Source: Algoriphagus antarcticus
Lineage (GTDB): Bacteria > Bacteroidota > Bacteroidia > Cytophagales > Cyclobacteriaceae
Direction: 5' to 3'
Length of the DNA: 64,000 bases
Assembly: GCF_002150685.1 (NCBI RefSeq)
Contig: NZ_MSSW01000053.1
Coordinates: 35,291-99,290, forward strand
The translations under genes and the position numbers were made by a program. Shown here in pieces: positions 1 to 9,145 of this stretch (within the stretch, counting starts at the first letter, position 1; the number at the start of each line of letters is the position of its first letter). The notes below the pieces were generated by a model, which saw only the letters and a program-made list of their open reading frames with translations, searched no databases and had not been told where the DNA came from.

Positions 1-600
1 ATAGTTAAAGCTTTCCTCAAGGCTCCCACCGAGATACAGCGCTGTTCTGCTAGTGGCCAGTTTTTTCAGTTCGTGCAGATAGCCTATTTCCAGATCAAAC
101 CCTATCTGGCTCAACTTTAGCGATATTGAATCAACAGTTTCAACACCGTTAATATCAGTATCCATACCATAGTAATCCAGGCCGAGGCCGGAACTAGGAG
201 TGAGATTTCCCATATACACATTTAAATGGGTAGAGAAAATTCCCTTTCTCAACCTGTTGGTATAACCCAGTTGCACATTTTTCCTCAAAGATTGAAACAT
301 GTTGGGTGAATACTGAAAATCTACCATTTTGATGTAATTGGCACCAATTTCTACGCTGAATTGATTTTTCTTAAGCAGAAAATCCTCATGTTGCTGTGCA
401 TGAGCCCGGTTGGTAAATATCAGCGCCATGATGGCAAGCGCAATCAGTAAGCTAAATTTCAAAGATGCCGTAGCAGCTTGCAGTAAGTAGCTTTTGATTT
501 TTGAGAAGCTAATAGCGAGAACTTTTTCTAAAGCTTCTTTTTTGAGCGTAAAAGCATCGCTTAAGGCTGCTATGCCTTGCCCAATAATTTTTGTTTTCAT
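1..600 (-). CDS. Secreted or envelope-anchored protein, probable beta-barrel (partial)
   Basis: The reading frame is open from the ATG at 598-600 to the window edge, so at least 200 residues are coded and the C-terminus lies outside. A hydrophobic stretch at about residues 45-64, ending in RAHAQ, looks like a signal-peptide core with a cleavage site. It is preceded by an unusually long polar N-region of about 45 residues. After it come short alternating strands rich in aromatic residues (for example GANYIKMVDFQYS, LGYTNRL), as in small Bacteroidota outer-membrane proteins. It follows a Crp-type regulator gene on the same strand by 82 bases, so the two may be linked. I do not recognise a family; the function is unknown. 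Confidence 0.6.
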   Translation of the reverse strand, partial: MKTKIIGQGIAALSDAFTLKKEALEKVLAISFSKIKSYLLQAATASLKFSLLIALAIMALIFTNRAHAQQHEDFLLKKNQFSVEIGANYIKMVDFQYSPNMFQSLRKNVQLGYTNRLRKGIFSTHLNVYMGNLTPSSGLGLDYYGMDTDINGVETVDSISLKLSQIGFDLEIGYLHELKKLATSRTALYLGGSLEESFNY

Positions 601-682
601 ATTTTTTTAATTAATGCAGGGCAAAAGTCAGCATTGAAGCGATCTTACTATTTTACATATGTTAAAAAATTAAAGAGAGTTT

Positions 683-1255
683 TTATTGGAGACCGGCACG
701 TATGCGGCTGACGCTTACCTGGCTGGTACCAATGTAGGAAGCGATATATTTCAATGGACACCTGTTCATTATGCCAGGATGTCTCTTTTGAACCAACTGG
801 TACCTTTCGTTAGCCGAGTAAAAGCGGAGGCTTTCTAAGTCTTCTAGTCCTCTCAGTATCACTAAGGAAGAGAGCTTACGGGCTGCCCTTTCCAGATCAT
901 GATGCCGGGCACAACAGTCTTCAAAATCCAGGTAAGAATAATAATGAATATCAGATTGTTCGATTAACTGTATTGCACTTAAGGAAGGCCTGCCATCAAA
1001 AAGACTGGGGACCGCACCTATAAACTGACGATCAATGGCAAAGTAGTAAGTGACCTCTTCGCCATCTCGATTGTAATAGGCCCTTGCCAATCCTTTTTGG
1101 ATAAAAAACAGGGTAGTCGCTTTTTTCCCGAAGTCCAGAAGCATGGTGTTTTTGGGAAGGGTCTGCGGGTGGATGATGGAAGCAAAATCTTTCCGGCACG
1201 CTTCTGACAAAGGGTGCATCATCGCAAAGGTATCAATGATGGGATGATTATCCAT
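683..1255 (-). CDS. Crp/Fnr-family transcriptional regulator
   Basis: A 190-residue protein with the Crp layout. An N-terminal cyclic-nucleotide-binding-like beta-roll (about residues 20-115) includes the usual pattern in which FFIQKGLARAYY is followed by a loop and a strand, then a dimer helix. The C-terminal helix-turn-helix is near residues 165-188 (YIASYIGTSQVSVSRIR). Members of this short Bacteroidota group often lack the cAMP-contact residues, so the ligand is unknown. It lies directly upstream of, and on the same strand as, the truncated envelope gene, which it may control. The ATG at 1253-1255 gives a normal family length. Confidence 0.85.
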   Translation of the reverse strand: MDNHPIIDTFAMMHPLSEACRKDFASIIHPQTLPKNTMLLDFGKKATTLFFIQKGLARAYYNRDGEEVTYYFAIDRQFIGAVPSLFDGRPSLSAIQLIEQSDIHYYSYLDFEDCCARHHDLERAARKLSSLVILRGLEDLESLRFYSANERYQLVQKRHPGIMNRCPLKYIASYIGTSQVSVSRIRAGLQ

Positions 1256-1570
1256 AAACTATAACCCATGTTGATTTACTGTAACAATCCAGATAAGTAT
1301 TTTTAAGTACATCCTGAACACTAAAAATAAGCATTTTTTGGAATGGCTATCAGATCTATTTTTTACAGTGTCGCAATCCAAAATCATGACGGTACCTGAA
1401 TATCCAAAGCAAGAACTCACCCTATTTTTTTTGTTCCGAAATATGTTCTATCTCCCGAAAAAAATTGAAATATTCCGGGTTCTAAAAGCGAAAAATGCTT
1501 GTCACCAATGCCACCGGCCTTCAATAGGTATATATCATATTTGAATTCAGAAGTTGGCTCATGACCTCAA
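1256..1570. other. Gene-poor stretch
   Basis: No gene supported here. The only open frame on the plus strand (68 codons) has low-complexity, phenylalanine-rich content and no family resemblance. The stretch must hold the promoter of the Crp-type gene, but I see no clear TAnnTTTG box. Confidence 0.4.
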
Positions 1571-1741
1571 GTGACTAATTATTTAAAATTTTTTATTACT
1601 AAAAATCTGGAAGAAACAGACAGCCTTCTACTGACTTCAAATTTCCAAACCATTAAGCTTGATGGGAATAATCTTTTTGTCCTTGCTCCGGGGGAAACAA
1701 TCAATGCTTTAAGCTTACTTTCGGTTCTCTTTAGTCCTTAA
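1571..1741 (+). pseudogene. Possible small gene or gene remnant (56 codons, GTG start)
   Basis: A 56-codon frame from a GTG, stopped at 1739-1741. The translation reads like a real folded segment (pieces such as NLEETDSLLLTSNF and NNLFVLAPGETINALSLL) rather than random AT-rich frame. There is no recognisable family, no ribosome site, and an in-frame stop just upstream. It could be the tail of a decayed gene or a small hypothetical gene. Confidence 0.2.
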
Positions 1742-1895
1742 ATGTCGATTTTACCAATTGACGTAGAAATCTATAACCTTCATATTTTCTGACATTATAG
1801 GCATCTGGTTTCTTTCCCCAGTTTTCAAAACAATAAGTATGCGCCTTCTCATCTTTAAAAGTTGATTTACTTTTAATTTTCAACTTGTACAATTC
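1731..1895 (-). pseudogene. Possible gene remnant (about 54 codons)
   Basis: An open minus-strand frame with protein-like composition, including DEKAHTYCFENWGKKPDAYN and KYEGYRFLRQLV. The motif KSTFKD occurs both near its start and at its very end, the two copies differing at synonymous sites. There is no ATG start, and an in-frame stop lies upstream. It overlaps the end of the plus-strand remnant tail to tail by 11 bases. Probably the C-terminal end of a lost gene. Confidence 0.2.
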
Positions 1896-1972
1896 TTATT
1901 CGTGTTGATTCTAAATTACCGCTTATATATGTGTATAGGCAATTGCCCAGTATCCAACTTGAATTTTCCGCA

Positions 1973-2095
1973 CCTCGACTTGGCTCGGTGTCCAGATAAA
2001 ATGGCTCTGGAGAGGGGTGGAAAAAGTGCGGCGAGGCCCCACTTTCTCCTCCCCTCAAGACATAACACTACCCAGGTGGCCGGGCGTAGTCGAGG
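1973..2095. repeat. Nested inverted-repeat (cruciform-type) element
   Basis: Outer arms at 1973-1988 and 2080-2095 are imperfect reverse complements (CCTCGACTTGGCTCGG against CCGGGCGTAGTCGAGG). Inside them, 2012-2031 and 2037-2056 form a second stem of 20 base pairs with three mismatches and a five-base loop. The element is far richer in G and C than its surroundings. There is no T-run, so it is unlikely to be a plain terminator. It resembles REP-like or MITE-like palindromic repeats that are scattered in Bacteroidota genomes. It lies between the gene remnants and the ATPase operon. Confidence 0.6.
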
Positions 2096-2209
2096 CCATT
2101 TGGTAAAGCACTCACAACTGGCAATAAAGCGGGCAATCATTAAAAACTAAAATTAATTTGCTTTTGTAAACTCTTTTTTCTTTTTCTTTGGTTACCATTT
2201 TCAGCATCT

Positions 2210-4600
2210 ATGAACGAAAACAGCCCTTTTATACATGACTCCGCTAAAGCCGATGGTGAATTGATGGATTCTGTATTGGAGGAATTTCAGGAGTTCAATA
2301 TCGGAGTAGCCGAGCAATCTTCAGCAGATGACCTATACTACTACCTTTGCGAACATGGAAGCAACTTGCTCAATACCTATTGTAAAGCCGGAGAAACCAG
2401 TACACTTGCCTCTGGTACAACTACAGAAGTTACGGAGCCAGATCACTACTTAGTACATTTTTCATATCCAGATCGATTCAAATCCATCGTTTTGCTGATC
2501 AGGGATGTGTTACTCCAACTTAGCATAGCAAAGCTTCGTGACCTGGAAGAGCTAGTCACGGCCGAAATGGTGACTGATCATTTCGAAAAATCAAAAGCCT
2601 TACTTGTCACTGAATTAGAAAAATGCCTTAACTACTTCAAGCTTGAACGCAAAAGCTTGCTCGAAAAACCAGAAGTTCTCAAGCGGAAGTTGGAATCGGT
2701 CAAGCATTTTTCGAATCCCTGGAAAACTTACCATTTACAGTTTGAGACCATAGCGGGCCAATTCAGAGAAATAGACCAAAACTATAATCGCCTGGAGCAA
2801 ACCGTAATTCAATACAGATTGATTCGTGAGATGGTACTCCAAATGAAAACGGACGTCCAGAAAATTAATGCGCTTTTTGCAACTAAAGCTGCCGAATGTC
2901 TGAAAGGGCTTGAAAAAATCAGCGAAAAAGAGCAACTCAGCGATACCATCAAGTCATTTGATGACCTGATTACTACTGGAATCAGTCAGGAGATTCGGCC
3001 CGAAAGTACGCTTCGTACTCTGGAGGACTCAGTCGACAAGCTTCAGTCGCTCTCTGTCCCTGTAGGATCTCGGGAGGGATATTTAATTTTGAGAAAAATT
3101 GATTTCAGAAAATCAGCTGAAAAATGGCTGGATTATGAAATATTGCCATACCTCTCAGACTTATGGGATGGTCAAGAAGCTAATTTTTCACATCTGCTCA
3201 ATGTCGCCACACAAATCAAAAGCAGTTTGTCGGTAGCTAAAAAAACGCAGCAGCTTGTCAGCTTTCACGGTGAGATTACCTCTCTGAATTCGATCATCCA
3301 ACAGCAAAAAAACACAATTTTGCAAAGTGAAGATTTAGTTTCACATATCGAAAAGGAGCTTTCCTTAAAATTCAAAGCAACCGAAATCTACAAAGAGGAT
3401 GAATACCTCAAAGTCCCTCTACAGAATAATTTCTCATTATTAGCTACCAGCAAACCAGGAAATCTCAAGTACTTTTCAACTCAAGTGGCGCAGCTTTTCA
3501 AAAATGTGGGGAAGCAAGTAAAAGATGTCAAGGAAAAAACTCCGCATCAGCGATTAGAAATTGCGCTGGAAATTCTAGAAACGAGAAACGAGAAGGAAAC
3601 ACCTGACCACTACCATTCCTTATTCTTAAACAAAAATTTCATTGGCGATCTGTTTTTGGTGAAACGAAAGCAGCAAGAAGAGGCGCTGGAAAAAATCATT
3701 GACTACTGGAAAAAAGGTCAAAGCCGATCTCTAGCAGTAGTAGGTGACCCTCTCAGTGGCAAGTCTACACTTCTAGAGTTTGCTACACATCAGTTCAAGT
3801 CAAATGAGGCACATTATCTGACTCCTGGTGGCGAGATCAGTATCGAAGGCAGAAAACTTAAAGTTGGTAGAAACTTGGATGAAGTTTTCAGCTTTGTGAA
3901 AAGGTCAATCAGCAATTCAAAACCCATACTTGTCTTAGACGATTTGCAAGTCTGGAGAGATTCCAATTTCTCCCTACTCATGAATGTCAAATCTTTGATT
4001 GATTTTATGAGTTTGAATTCTTCCAAAGTATTCGTCATTGTCGGTATTACCAATTCGCTTCGACTGCATTTGGACACTAGAATACCCTTTTCTCAAGGCT
4101 TCACCAATCTTCTGGACACGAATGCTTCCACCTCTGACGAAATCTTCAAAGCCGTTATGCTACGCCATGGTGCTTCTCATCGTAGCATATTTGAGAAGGA
4201 AGGTATCGAGATGAATGATGGGCAACTCAGAAAAAAAATTGGATGGTTAACGAAAAAATTTGACTTTAACATCGGAGCGGTTTTGCAAGCTTGGATATTC
4301 TGTACGGATGTACAACAGGATGGCTCTATTCAATTTTCAGAGAAAGAAACTCATCTCAATGATTTTCTCTCCATCTCCGAACTTCTGATTTTAAAAAACT
4401 GCCTGCTATTCGGATATAGCAGCGATCTCGAACTCAAAAATTTATTTACTGACCGATATGAAGCTGAGTACAAACCTGCCATTCGAAAACTCCTAAATAT
4501 CGGTGTGTTGGATCGGGATTCAAATGGATACTTGATCGTAAAAAATACAGTAAGGCAGGACCTTTACTCCATATTGAAATACAGAGAATTACTCGCCTAA
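2210..4600 (+). CDS. Large helical P-loop ATPase with C-terminal winged-helix-like region
   Basis: A 796-residue protein without a signal peptide or membrane segment. Roughly residues 1-480 are predicted mostly helical and charged, with coiled-coil-like stretches. A P-loop module follows, with Walker A GDPLSGKST at 512-520 and Walker B ILVLDDLQ, with aspartates at 577-578. The last 90 residues look like a winged-helix fold. This is the layout of AAA or STAND-like signalling ATPases, but I cannot name a family. It is first in an operon: the next gene starts five bases after its stop and encodes an MscS-like membrane protein, followed by a cation antiporter. That context suggests ATP-dependent sensing or gating of ion flux, which is inference. 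Confidence 0.8.
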   Translation: MNENSPFIHDSAKADGELMDSVLEEFQEFNIGVAEQSSADDLYYYLCEHGSNLLNTYCKAGETSTLASGTTTEVTEPDHYLVHFSYPDRFKSIVLLIRDVLLQLSIAKLRDLEELVTAEMVTDHFEKSKALLVTELEKCLNYFKLERKSLLEKPEVLKRKLESVKHFSNPWKTYHLQFETIAGQFREIDQNYNRLEQTVIQYRLIREMVLQMKTDVQKINALFATKAAECLKGLEKISEKEQLSDTIKSFDDLITTGISQEIRPESTLRTLEDSVDKLQSLSVPVGSREGYLILRKIDFRKSAEKWLDYEILPYLSDLWDGQEANFSHLLNVATQIKSSLSVAKKTQQLVSFHGEITSLNSIIQQQKNTILQSEDLVSHIEKELSLKFKATEIYKEDEYLKVPLQNNFSLLATSKPGNLKYFSTQVAQLFKNVGKQVKDVKEKTPHQRLEIALEILETRNEKETPDHYHSLFLNKNFIGDLFLVKRKQQEEALEKIIDYWKKGQSRSLAVVGDPLSGKSTLLEFATHQFKSNEAHYLTPGGEISIEGRKLKVGRNLDEVFSFVKRSISNSKPILVLDDLQVWRDSNFSLLMNVKSLIDFMSLNSSKVFVIVGITNSLRLHLDTRIPFSQGFTNLLDTNASTSDEIFKAVMLRHGASHRSIFEKEGIEMNDGQLRKKIGWLTKKFDFNIGAVLQAWIFCTDVQQDGSIQFSEKETHLNDFLSISELLILKNCLLFGYSSDLELKNLFTDRYEAEYKPAIRKLLNIGVLDRDSNGYLIVKNTVRQDLYSILKYRELLA

Positions 4601-4605
4601 TTGAC

Positions 4606-5304
4606 ATGAATCATTGGAATGATCTTTACGCATTAATACTTATCGTCTTTGCGATCTACCTTTTCCTTTCCTTGTGTTTTTTCGGGTTTACTCGATATTT
4701 GAAAAAAAGACGCATCAACGATCGGTATTTAGCCTTAGTTAAAAAGTTTCGACTTTTCTATAAGCCTATGGCTTGGCTGGTTATCCTTGGGGGTTTTATA
4801 GTGTTGGATCCTGTGTCTCACGGTTTGATCATTTTGTTGGTTGCGGGATTTGGGTATAAACAACTGGGAAATTATATCAGTGGCCTTTTCATCCGAGCCA
4901 GCCCGATGCTTGTCACTGATACGCTGGTGAAAGCTGGAAAAATCCGAGGCAGGATCAATCGAATCGGAAATTTGGGAATGGTGCTTGGAACCGACCAAGG
5001 GGAGCGCTGGGTTTGGTACCACTCCTTTGACCGGACTGGCTTTACATTGATTTCCAATCAAACGAACGTCCTGCAGCGTGCACTGTACCTGCGATCTGAA
5101 CTTAGCAAGGAACGTCTCTTAGATTTAATTTTCGATCATCCTATCCTGGCTCTGGGCAAACCTTCCAACCTGAAAGCTCTAGCTATTGAAAATACTTACT
5201 TGCTACATTACACTTTGGTAAAAGGTGCGCGATACGAAGATTTTATCAACTACTTGCATGACCATGAAGTCATAACCAATTCTACTGAAAACTTTGACGC
5301 CTAA
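4606..5304 (+). CDS. MscS-like membrane protein
   Basis: A 232-residue membrane protein. Hydrophobic segments lie near residues 8-29 and 50-65. A third, glycine-rich segment near 72-98 (GLIILLVAGFGYKQLGNYIS) is like the pore-lining helix of MscS. A small beta domain follows (about 100-155, around GKIRGRINRIGNLGMVLGT), matching the MscS beta-domain pattern in which a glycine turn precedes an isoleucine-rich strand. The protein is shorter than typical MscS and its C-terminal part is not the standard one. Its stop overlaps the next start (TAATG), so translation is coupled to the antiporter gene. Channel function is likely but unproved. Confidence 0.65.
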   Translation: MNHWNDLYALILIVFAIYLFLSLCFFGFTRYLKKRRINDRYLALVKKFRLFYKPMAWLVILGGFIVLDPVSHGLIILLVAGFGYKQLGNYISGLFIRASPMLVTDTLVKAGKIRGRINRIGNLGMVLGTDQGERWVWYHSFDRTGFTLISNQTNVLQRALYLRSELSKERLLDLIFDHPILALGKPSNLKALAIENTYLLHYTLVKGARYEDFINYLHDHEVITNSTENFDA

Positions 5305-6581
5305 TGGAAATTATCTCCTCTTATAATCTAATCATTGAGTTTTCGGTGATTATTATTCTATCCTTCCTATTCAATGGATTGTCGAAAAAAACCAATATCC
5401 CAGCGGTATTGATGTTAATCGCTTTGGGACTGATTCTTCAATACATCTTGCAATATTTCACGACCGATACAATTGACTTTTTCCCGTTTTTGGAGGTATT
5501 GGGGATAGTAGGCTTGATCATGATCGTGCTCGAAGCTGCGCTTGAGCTGGAACTCAAGCGAGAGAAACTTTTTCCGATTCTTAAATCCCTTGCGCTCGCA
5601 CTGATAGGACTATCGCTCTCCACTTGGGCAGCAGCAAGTATTCTATATTATTACATACCAGAGATGTCTATGCAGTCTGCTTGGCTCTATGCCACGCCCC
5701 TGTCAATCCTTTCGAGCGCGATCATCATCCCGAGTGTGGCCGGTTTGAAAAGTAAAAAACGCGAGTTTCATATCTACGAAAGTACTTTTTCAGATATTCT
5801 GGGAATTATGCTTTTTTATTTTCTGACTGGAAAATTAAATCCTGCTCAAGATTCAGGCTTGGTTGGGTTTGGAGGTAATTTCCTTCTTACTTTGACGATC
5901 TCTCTAATCGCGAGCTATGCGATTATTTTGATTTTTCAGAAAATCAAAAGCAACGTCAAACTTTTTCTTTTGATCGCTGTATTGCTTCTGCTTTATGCAT
6001 TGGGCAAAAAGATGCACCTTTCCTCACTGATTATTATTTTGATTTTTGGTTTGGTCATCGCCAATATGAAGTTATTTTTCAAAGGGCGACTTTCAAGCCT
6101 GCTGGATTATGACAGAGCACATCAAATTTACCATGAGTTGCACACGCTTACAGCTGAGACCGCATTTGTGGTTCGCACGTTGTTCTTTGTGATTTTCGGA
6201 CTTACTATCGCTATTACTTCGCTGTTTAATATTCAGGTAGCCTTGATCAGTAGCATGCTGATCGGGTCAATTTATGGAATCCGAATAGTCTTGCTTTTGA
6301 TTTTTGAAGGCAAAGACATTATCCCACAGGCATTCATTGCCCCGAGAGGATTGATCACTGTTTTGCTATTTTATGCCATCCCTGAGGAAGCTGAAGTAGC
6401 AAGTTTCGAACCGGGGATATTACTATTTGTGATCATTGGAACGAGTCTGATAATGACTTTTGCGATGATCTACGAAAAAAGACGGTCATCCAAAGCCGTT
6501 GACTTGGCAAGCAGCAGAGCCGTGGGATCGGTCAAGTGGAAGGTACCAAGTTTGTTAGAAAACATAGATGGGAAATCTTAA
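5304..6581 (+). CDS. CPA-type cation/proton antiporter
   Basis: A 425-residue polytopic membrane protein with about a dozen hydrophobic segments. Family signs are NIPAVLMLIALGLIL in the first third, a LEAALELELKREKL motif after it, the membrane motif ESTFSDILG containing the expected acidic residue, and PRGLITVLLFY near the end, all typical of sodium or potassium/proton exchangers of the CPA superfamily. No TrkA-N or TrkA-C nucleotide-binding domain follows; the tail after the last helix is short. It is the last gene of the ATPase-MscS-antiporter operon, starting inside the previous stop codon. The transported ion cannot be read from the sequence. Confidence 0.85.
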   Translation: MEIISSYNLIIEFSVIIILSFLFNGLSKKTNIPAVLMLIALGLILQYILQYFTTDTIDFFPFLEVLGIVGLIMIVLEAALELELKREKLFPILKSLALALIGLSLSTWAAASILYYYIPEMSMQSAWLYATPLSILSSAIIIPSVAGLKSKKREFHIYESTFSDILGIMLFYFLTGKLNPAQDSGLVGFGGNFLLTLTISLIASYAIILIFQKIKSNVKLFLLIAVLLLLYALGKKMHLSSLIIILIFGLVIANMKLFFKGRLSSLLDYDRAHQIYHELHTLTAETAFVVRTLFFVIFGLTIAITSLFNIQVALISSMLIGSIYGIRIVLLLIFEGKDIIPQAFIAPRGLITVLLFYAIPEEAEVASFEPGILLFVIIGTSLIMTFAMIYEKRRSSKAVDLASSRAVGSVKWKVPSLLENIDGKS

Positions 6582-6808
6582 AAATAATCCCGGAAATCCT
6601 ACCGGAATCAACTTCAATCAAGTAAAAACCAGTTGAACTAATTCCGCCCATTCTTCTCCTGATGTGAATGTAGACAGCATCACCTTTGGCCTAACTTACC
6701 AATAACCCACATTCCAAGTATCTTACAATGCAAAAAGGCAATTTGGCACTGTTAAGGTTGGGGACTACATAGATTTGTCGTATTCTTATTTTTTGACCCG
6801 AAATACCT

Positions 6809-9145
6809 ATGAAAAAGTACTTTCTGAGCGCCCTGCTCACACTCATTCTATACAATTTTACCTCAGCTCAAACCTCTTCTGTCCTTTGGTACAATCAACC
6901 TGCAGTGGAATGGGAAGAGGGTTTGCCTGTGGGAAATGGTCGACTTGGAGCGATGGTCATGGGCACACCAGGCCAAGAACATTTGCAGCTCAATGAGGAT
7001 TCACTTTGGCCAGGGGGTTACGATGACTGGGGATTGGCAGACGGTAAAAGAGCCGATTTGGATCAAATCAGAGGGTATTTACTAGCTGGGGAAAACAAGA
7101 AAGCCGACTCACTTTTGGTTCTAAAATTCTCCAGAAAAGGAGTAATACGATCTCATCAAACTATGGGAGATCTGTGGTTTGATTTCGAATTTAACGAAGT
7201 GGAAAATTACAGACGTAGTCTAAATCTTGAAACAGCCACCGTATTGACTCAATTCATAAGTGAAGGCTTTGAAGTCAGTCAAGAAGTCATCGCCTCAGTT
7301 CCGGACGATGCCTTGATCATCCGGTTTAAAACAACTCACCCAAAAGGCTTCAACGGTAAAATCACTATGAGTCGCCCTGAGGACAATGGCTTTGCGACAG
7401 CAGAAACCACAGCACTCAATGACCGACAGCTAGAGATGTCTGGCATGATCACACAGCGTGGCGGGCAACTGGATTCCAAGCCAATTAAGATTTTGAATGG
7501 GGTGAAATTCAGAACTTTGATTTTCGCCCAAAATCAAACAGGAGATATTTCCACTTCCGATTCTAGCTTGATTATATCAGGTGCAAAGGAATTCATGCTG
7601 AAGCTGGTCTCAGAGACATCCTTTTATCATGAGGATTTCGAATCAGAAACAGATCGCCAGCTGGAAAGAATTCAATTGAAAAGCTGGGGTGAAATCCTCC
7701 ATGCGCACGAGAAAGAATATGCCTCATGGTTTGATCGCATGAGCTTGCATTTGGGTGCCGACAAATCAGATGACTTCGCTACTGATCAGCGAATTGAGCG
7801 GGTAAAAAACGGAAAAGTTGATTTACACTTGGAAAAGCTTTTGTTCGATTATGGCAGATACTTGTTAATATCTTCCAGTCGGCCAGGCACCAATCCTGCA
7901 AACCTGCAAGGGCTTTGGAATGAGCACATCGCGGCTCCATGGAATGCTGATTATCATGTGAACATCAATCTACAGATGAATTATTGGCCGGCGGATGTCA
8001 CCAATTTGAGTGAATTAAACCAGCCCCTTTTCGATTTCATTGACGGAGTAATAGAGAACGGAAAAAATGCTGCACGTGAGAATTTTGATATGGCTGGATC
8101 CATGGTTCCTCATACGACTGATCTCTGGCAGGTAGCTTTTTTACGCGCCGCCACAGCGTATTGGGGGAGTTGGATCGGTGCTGGAGGCTGGATAGGCAGA
8201 CATTATTGGGATCACTACTTATTTACTCAGGACCAGAAATTCCTCGAAGAGCGAGCCTATCCGGCACTGTCTGCCATCTCTGCCTTCTATTCCGATTGGC
8301 TCGTAGAATATCCAAAAGACGGAAAGCTGGTCTCCTCTCCTTCCACTTCTCCAGAAAATCAGTTTATCAATGACCAAGGGGAAACAGTCGCATCTACGAT
8401 GGGAGCAGCGATGGATCAGCAGATTATCGCAGATGTTTTTAATAACTATTTGAAAACCTCTGAGATTCTTGGGAAAGAAACTCCACTACTTGAAAAGGTA
8501 AAGAGCCAACTAGCAAACCTCCGTCCTGGAGTTCAGATTGCTGATGATGGAAGAATATTGGAATGGGACCAGCCCTATGAGGAAAACGAAAAAGGACATA
8601 GACACATGTCTCACTTGTATGCATTTCACCCAGGAGATGCCATTACGTCTAGTGCAACCCCCGAGGCATTTGCAGCAGTGCGCAAAAGTCTTGAATTCAG
8701 ACTGGCGAATGGCGGTGCCGGAACTGGCTGGTCACGTGCTTGGTTGATCAATTTCTCCGCAAGATTATTAGATGGTGAAATGGCTCATGAGCACATACAG
8801 AAGCTACTTTCCCAGTCTCTTTATCCAAACTTATTTGACGGGCATCCTCCTTTCCAGATTGATGGAAACTTTGGCTACACAGCTGGGGTAGCTGATATGC
8901 TCGTCCAATCCCATGAAACCGGAATGATTCGACTTTTGCCAGCCCTGCCAAAAGCCTGGGCAAATGGAAGCGTGAAAGGCCTGAAGGCGAGAGGAAACTA
9001 TACCATCGATATGACTTGGCAGGACGGTGAGCTCAAAACCTATAGAATTCATGCGGGGAAAAGTGGCAGAATCTTGGTTTATTACGATGGATCTGAGCTG
9101 GACTTGGATCTAGAAAGAGGACAAAGCTTCGAGGTTGAATTGTAA
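6809..9145 (+). CDS. GH95-family alpha-L-fucosidase-like glycoside hydrolase
   Basis: A 778-residue secreted enzyme; residues 1-20 form a signal peptide ending in TSAQ. The N-terminal signature WEEGLPVGNGRLGAMVMGT followed by LNEDSLWPGG is the hallmark of family GH95. Later landmarks are NLQGLWNEH and NINLQMNYWPADV in the (alpha/alpha)6 catalytic barrel and FQIDGNFGYTAGV near the end. The length matches the family. GH95 enzymes remove alpha-1,2-linked L-fucose, or L-galactose in some plant-polysaccharide enzymes; which one applies here is not visible. No SusC/SusD pair is nearby, so this is not a standard polysaccharide-utilisation locus. The frame starting at 6775 on the same strand is a shadow. 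Confidence 0.93.
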   Translation: MKKYFLSALLTLILYNFTSAQTSSVLWYNQPAVEWEEGLPVGNGRLGAMVMGTPGQEHLQLNEDSLWPGGYDDWGLADGKRADLDQIRGYLLAGENKKADSLLVLKFSRKGVIRSHQTMGDLWFDFEFNEVENYRRSLNLETATVLTQFISEGFEVSQEVIASVPDDALIIRFKTTHPKGFNGKITMSRPEDNGFATAETTALNDRQLEMSGMITQRGGQLDSKPIKILNGVKFRTLIFAQNQTGDISTSDSSLIISGAKEFMLKLVSETSFYHEDFESETDRQLERIQLKSWGEILHAHEKEYASWFDRMSLHLGADKSDDFATDQRIERVKNGKVDLHLEKLLFDYGRYLLISSSRPGTNPANLQGLWNEHIAAPWNADYHVNINLQMNYWPADVTNLSELNQPLFDFIDGVIENGKNAARENFDMAGSMVPHTTDLWQVAFLRAATAYWGSWIGAGGWIGRHYWDHYLFTQDQKFLEERAYPALSAISAFYSDWLVEYPKDGKLVSSPSTSPENQFINDQGETVASTMGAAMDQQIIADVFNNYLKTSEILGKETPLLEKVKSQLANLRPGVQIADDGRILEWDQPYEENEKGHRHMSHLYAFHPGDAITSSATPEAFAAVRKSLEFRLANGGAGTGWSRAWLINFSARLLDGEMAHEHIQKLLSQSLYPNLFDGHPPFQIDGNFGYTAGVADMLVQSHETGMIRLLPALPKAWANGSVKGLKARGNYTIDMTWQDGELKTYRIHAGKSGRILVYYDGSELDLDLERGQSFEVEL

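Noticed and set aside
1338..1544. 68-codon plus-strand open frame
   Set aside because: Phenylalanine-rich, no family, no ribosome site, in AT-rich DNA; likely chance.
1902..2150. Open frames on both strands through the palindromic element
   Set aside because: They run through the inverted repeat and overlap each other; the structure explains the open frames.
6775..6996. Plus-strand 73-codon frame overlapping the GH95 start
   Set aside because: Shadow of the GH95 gene in another frame.
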